Below are positions 59,613 to 64,000 of a stretch of DNA of 64,000 nt, piece after piece. Within the stretch, counting starts at the first letter, position 1. Every line of letters begins with the position of its first letter. The position numbers and the translations under genes are program-made. Under the pieces are notes generated by a model. That model saw only the letters and a list, made by a program, of their open reading frames with translations. It ran no database searches and had not been told where the DNA came from. The DNA comes from Typhlomys cinereus (taxonomy: Eukaryota; Chordata; Mammalia; Rodentia; Platacanthomyidae): positions 5,423,565 through 5,487,564 of the forward strand of contig JALPQD010000044.1 of NCBI GenBank assembly GCA_023101885.1, given 5' to 3'.

Positions 59613-61137
59613 AAAGAACATAACTTTAAAAAAAGGAGTTAATCTTTTATCTGTTTGTTCTCAAGTATTGAGGGGAGAAGCCCACATCCCTGGTGACTGA
59701 CACTAGGGAGCGGCCTGGTCTGGCTTGCATGAGGACAGGCACAGGAGAGCCAGGCCTGAAATCCTAGTGGATTTGGCCCAACTGGCCTGGATTCTTTCTT
59801 CTACCCACAAGTATGTACACTGCCATTCACTTTTCCACACTGTCCCAAGCCCAAAATTACCGGGCTGCTGATTTTCTTCAAAAGCATCTTGCACAGAGTT
59901 GTCATAGATCTTAAAAGATTCCCAAAGATATTTTGGGGGAAAAAGTCTCTATCTATACTGGAGAAAAGTCACAAATCTGCATTTTGAGAAAGGAGTTTCC
60001 TGCCTATCAATCCCTTGCATTTTCTAATGCAGGGAAGAAAGTATGGGCATGTAGCAATGAGCTACACTGGGTATGAGTACATAGCAATGAGTCTTATCCC
60101 CACCTATCCCAAGGCAGGTTAGGGTGAAGGAGAATGCAAATGTCAGGTATCCTGGTGGGGCTTCTTGGCAGGATGGACTTCTGAGTTCCTTTCCAGGGCT
60201 CGAATCTGAAGAAGGAACTGAAAGTCAAGGAGTCCTCGGACATTACCTGGATAAATATTGGGAGCTCTGCTTTTGGGTAGTTTCTCTGAGAACATCAATC
60301 TCCGTCCTGTCTTCTGACGTCTCTTCTTATCTACCAACCCTGATACCTTTCCATAAGTCACCAAGGACATAACCAGCACAATGAAACTGGATTCTCAGGT
60401 GCTGTGGTCTGTTAGATAGCTGTCCCCTTTCCCTTTGTTTGAGTGAATTTCCCCTGAGGCTAATACCACTTATAAGGTGTATCTTCTTGCTTTCCAAAGC
60501 TGCAAACACTCCTTTGTGGGGAAATCCAAGGTTCAACTACTATACATTCTTTTCCCATGTTAATAGAAGAGAAGCAGCACTTAAATCAGTCCGCAAAGCT
60601 ATTAAGATAGAGCAGCTTCTCTATGAGGACAGACTGCTTTGAGGAGATTCTACACAGCTCCTTTGAATTAGAAAAGATAACTTAGTTGGGGTGAGGTAGA
60701 ATTCTTAAGCTATCAGGTATCTATAATACTAGAGAAGCATTGCCTGGAATAGGGCAGGGCAGCTAGAGGAGAGGAAGACTCTTGCTGGTGGAGGGTCAAC
60801 CACGCAGGTCTACCATGCAGCCTGCAAACATGTTTCTGTAGTGTGCAGAGCCTCACAGTGGGGGCAGTGGTTGGTTCATGGAGCCTTTTCCATGAGCAGA
60901 GTCTCTAGACTCCCTTTTCATCCTTGACTTATACTCCATTTGAATCTACGTCTCATGTATCTTGCTCCTTCCAGGGCCAAATGGTGTCTTCATCTCATGT
61001 CAGGCATCCTGTAATCTATCTACCCTTCAAAGAGATCACATTATTGTCTTGCCTTTACTATTTCTCCCTGCTGATGTCTGTGGTCCCAGCATATCTAAAC
61101 ATGTTATTACCAAGTAAAGTTGCAATATAATGCAATT
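59613..61137. other. Unannotated unique sequence
   Basis: No repeat recognised. Small open frames on both strands (59703-59894 minus, 60124-60372 plus, 60439-60642 plus) overlap and have no signature I know. A processed pseudogene is possible but not shown. Confidence 0.4.
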
Positions 61138-61776
61138 TTATTTATTTTTTTCCACTCATACAAACTTAATAGGTACCCCGGTCCCCTCCCTCTCTCCACC
61201 CCTCCCCTGATCCCCTTGCTCCCTCCCTCCTTTTTCCCTTTCCTTTCCCCCTTCCTCCCTTTCTCTCAGGGTTCCCCCCATCCCTGGAGTATCCCTTAGT
61301 GTGAATGTCAAACTTCTCTCTGAGTCCTCCTCTCTGATGAGGTGTAGGACTCAATAGCATTTCCTAGAGCCCCTTCTTGTGTTTCCCTTTAGTATAGGAA
61401 CACTATTGTGGCTGTTAATCCCTTGCCTTTAAGGATCCTAGTGCCTGTGATCCTTGCTAGACTTTGGGGGATTAATGATATGTCAGTCATTGTGCAGGTC
61501 ATGCAAAGTTCTATTACTTCAGCCCTAACTTGTGTGAAGTATCTTGATATTGTTCTTCCTCCCTATCTTTAGGCTCTTACAATCTTACCGCTCCCTCTTC
61601 TGCAAATTTCCCTGAGCTTTAGGATAGAGAGAGATTAGGCTGGCTTAGTTCCAGGTGATTAACGTAGGGTCTCTGAAGTTCTGAATTATGGTTTGCTGTT
61701 GTTCCTGCACTGCCCTTGGCTCCCCCTTGATGGGTATTGGATGTCACCCCCTGGCCAGAGATAAAAAGCTGTTAAA
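61138..61776 (-). mobile_element. L1 3' UTR, minus strand, left part
   Basis: T-rich tail, ttccactcatacaaacttaa terminus, C-rich tract and 3' UTR up to agctgttaaa at 61776, where a second L1 is inserted. It continues at 62449. Confidence 0.92.
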
Positions 61777-62448
61777 TCCCCCTGATAGGTATTGGATGTC
61801 ACCCTCTGGCCAGGGGGTGACATCCAATACCCATCAGGATGGAGTGAAGGGCATTGCAGGAGCAGCAAAACTGCAAAAGAAAATCAATAAACCATAATCC
61901 AGAACTTCAGAGACTCTGTATCAACCACCTAGAACTAGGCCAGCCTAATCTCTCCTCATCCTGAAGCTCAGGGAAATTTGCAGAAGAGGGGGCGGTAAGA
62001 TTGTAAGAGCACAAGGATGGGAGGAGCAATGATATGCAAGATACTCCACACAAGTTAGGGCCGAAGCAATCATAATTGGACTTTGCATGCCCTGCACAAT
62101 GTCCAACACACTATTGACCACACAAAGTCTAGCATCTGCTAAAGACACCAAGATCCTTGGAGGCAAGGGATTGACAGCCACGGTAATGTTCCTATGCTTA
62201 AGGGGAACACAGAAAGGGTTCAGGGAAATGCCACTGGGTTCTTGTACGTCATCGGAGAGGAGGGCCCAGAGGAGAGTCTGGCATGCACATTAAAGGATTC
62301 TCTGGGGATTGGGGGGTGAGGCATTGGGAGATGGAGAGGGAGGGGTGAGGGGGGGAGCAGAGGGGTTGGGGGGAGGAGGAGGGAGGGAGGGAACCGGTAT
62401 ACCTATTCAGTTTGTATAAGCGGAAATAATAAAAAATGTTTAAAAAAT
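61777..62448 (+). mobile_element. L1 3' UTR inserted head-to-head, with a short inverted 5' end
   Basis: Starts with about 37 bp of 3' UTR in inverted orientation (61777-61813), then plus-strand 3' UTR, G-rich tract (62305-62395), cctattcagtttgtataagc and A tail. It sits inside the minus-strand L1, which resumes at tagagtcttac. Confidence 0.85.
61781..61838. repeat. Short near-perfect palindrome
   Basis: Arms 61781-61804 and 61815-61838 are inverted repeats of 24 bp with one mismatch, separated by 10 bp (tctggccagg). It arises where the inverted 5' end meets the plus-strand L1. Confidence 0.93.
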
Positions 62449-62794
62449 AGAGTCTTACTATAAGAGTAAATTCAAAGGTAGATGGAATAAGAGTAGGAGA
62501 CCATGGTGAAAGGGGTCAGTATCCCATTTGCAGGATGGTTACCATGTATCTGCCAGACTCTATGCCCTCCCTGACTTGTGAGATCAAACCCCCTCAATTG
62601 CAAGTGACCAGGAAGGAAAGTGTGTGAGCTTAACCAGATGTCTTACTACTTACTTGCAGTACTTGTGGTGGCCTATTTTCTCTGCTGTAGCAAGATCCCT
62701 TCTCTCCTTGTTTCTGCCAGGGCTATTCTTCCCTTTACCTCCTGTTTATAATCTTTACAATTACTATAGGTATTACAGAGATTTATCTTTGACC
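62449..62794 (-). mobile_element. L1 3' UTR, minus strand, right part
   Basis: Continuation of the 61138 element: tagagtcttactataagagt, the gcaggatggttaccatgtat block, to attacagagatttatctttg at about 62794. Confidence 0.9.
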
Positions 62795-63394
62795 AATGCT
62801 TCTTTCAATAACCACTCATCCATGTTCTTGTAGGTAACCCAAGTGAAACAATGTTCACCAAGCTAGACTGGAGGAGAATTACTCTTTTGTTCTGTTAGTT
62901 ATGCTTTATGAGGGACTGAACTTGAAACACCTATGGTCAGATACCTTGGTACTGGAGTTATACATATATCTTTTGCAATTGACCCTTTGGTTACTAGGTC
63001 TAAACAAGGCTCTACACATCCTTTCCTCCATGGGTGTTTTGTCATCTTCCTTTGGAAGGTTGATAGTACCATCAAGTGGACTGGGCATGCCCTGAACTAC
63101 ACAGAATAGCAGCAGCTCCTCAGTCTGGACAGTTATTATGCCTTTTTGTAAGCTGCACTTTGGTTTATCTCTATAGTATGACAGGCATGCAGGCACCTAG
63201 CAAGCATATCGTATGCCATTTCAAGAAAATTAAACCTTTCCTCTTCACTCAGTGTACTGTTGACATCCATACTGTGGGTCAGAATGTCATGTCTCCATGC
63301 AGAGCCAACGATGTACTACACATCCTGTTTTTGTGACCTCCCCCAGGAAAAGAAAGAAAAAAAAAGTTGTATTAGTGTGGGTGAAAACATGAAG
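62795..63394. other. Unannotated unique sequence
   Basis: No gene or repeat recognised. Open frames are short and overlap on both strands. Confidence 0.4.
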
Positions 63395-63713
63395 GTGAAA
63401 AGTAAAACCAAATGTAAAAAAAATTGCCACTTTTCCCAAAAAGCAGTTGCTCGCCCTTCAAGCCACAATGCTCCCCTCAATTTTTATCTGGAAAAGTCAG
63501 ATGTGATGCTTTCTCCCTCTCTTTATAGGGAACACAAAGCTGTGACAAGGGTAAGTGGTGACCTTTTCCTCCAATGATAGTATTGATAAGGTCTCAGAAA
63601 GCATGGGTTGGAGTTCAGATTTATCCATATCTTTGAGAATTTTCATTTCCTTCAAGGTGACACTTTCCAAAATATTCCTGAAAGGACCTCATGGATTACA
63701 GTGGATATACATG

Positions 63714-63722
63714 TATAAAAAG
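63714..63722 (+). promoter_or_regulatory. Candidate TATA box, copy B2
   Basis: TATAAAAAG in the same acatg context as 28052-28060, 239 bp upstream of the ATG at 63953. Confidence 0.4.
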
Positions 63723-63952
63723 AGGAGTTTATTAGATTGCCTTACCAGATAAAATCTGAGTATAACTGCCCACAGATGCTCACTTCTGGAACTGAATACC
63801 TCTGTACCCCAATGTGGTGCTGAAAGATGAAGGAATACTGGGAAATCTCCCAACAAGTCGAGTCTGGTTTAAAGCCTGAGGACTCCCTGAGACTCCATGA
63901 ACTTCAGTACTAGTGGAAGGATGGAGAGGCTGGGCTCCCACATCCATGAAGA

Positions 63953-64000
63953 ATGGCAGTGGGGAAGAAGAGCAGCGATGAGGAGAGTCAGCAGGAAGGA
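63953..64000 (+). CDS. Start of an open frame running off the window (hypothetical)
   Basis: ATG at 63953 in context agaATGG. The frame is open to the last base and gives MAVGKKSSDEESQQEG. It matches the A2 frame codon for codon without gaps (9 of 16 identical). Mixed Lys/Ser/acidic composition suggests an unstructured N-terminus. Family and full length cannot be determined inside the window. It could be the first exon of a multi-copy gene or a pseudogene. Confidence 0.35.
   Translation, partial: MAVGKKSSDEESQQEG

Larger units (their letters stand above)
63395..64000 (+). repeat. Duplicated block B2 (partner 27755-28345), cut by window end
   Basis: Direct-orientation partner of A2. Conservation spans the region before, the TATA box, the leader and the first 16 codons after the ATG, with small indels only in the leader. 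Confidence 0.88.

Noticed and set aside
59703..60642. Possible processed pseudogene in unique DNA
   Set aside because: Overlapping frames on both strands, no recognisable protein, no A tail or target duplication seen.

Overview
This is mammalian, almost certainly rodent, intergenic DNA with no bacterial-style genes. The evidence is LINE-1 (L1) ORF1/ORF2 sequence, more than twenty L1 3' ends, a B2-like tRNA-derived SINE with an A-box/B-box head, one ID-like SINE piece, a class II (ERVK-type) endogenous retrovirus remnant and a solo LTR. The SINE head resembles murine B2, but its body is not the mouse/rat B2 body. I therefore favour a myodont rodent outside mouse and rat (for example a jerboa-like or mole-rat-like lineage); the species is inference. 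No intact protein-coding gene could be demonstrated.

Layout. 1-6089: a near-full-length but inactivated L1. 6090-7837: a second, 5'-truncated L1. 7838-8435: an older L1 fragment. 8.45-20.1 kb: segment A1, single-copy-looking DNA that recurs in direct orientation at 42.8-54.43 kb (segment B1). 20.1-27.7 kb: nested minus- and plus-strand L1 3' pieces, including one with an apparent 3' transduction. 27.75-28.34 kb: block A2, with a TATA box, leader and ATG, which recurs at 63.39-64.0 kb (B2). 29.26-29.74 kb: solo LTR. 32.1-35.95 kb: an old ~1.8 kb-period tandem duplication. 36.05-36.34 kb: a SINE with perfect target-site duplications. 38.0-41.0 kb: L1 3' ends. 39.8-42.59 kb: decayed ERV with integrase, polypurine tract and LTR. 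54.44-58.74 kb: a second long L1 with a repeated 5' UTR and an internal inversion. 58.75-62.79 kb: more L1 3' ends, including a head-to-head palindrome.

Taken together, A1+A2 and B1+B2 imply a direct duplication with a period of about 34.3-35.7 kb. Insertions private to one copy (L1 3' ends at 8978, 11236, 13.7k, 16.1k in A; 47577, 48.75k, 52274 in B) are absent from the other copy and record events after the duplication. The most gene-like signal is the A2/B2 block. A TATAAAAAG box lies about 240 bp upstream of an ATG in both copies, followed by an in-frame Lys/Glu/Ser-rich N-terminus. In B2 this reading frame runs off the window end, so its product cannot be judged here.
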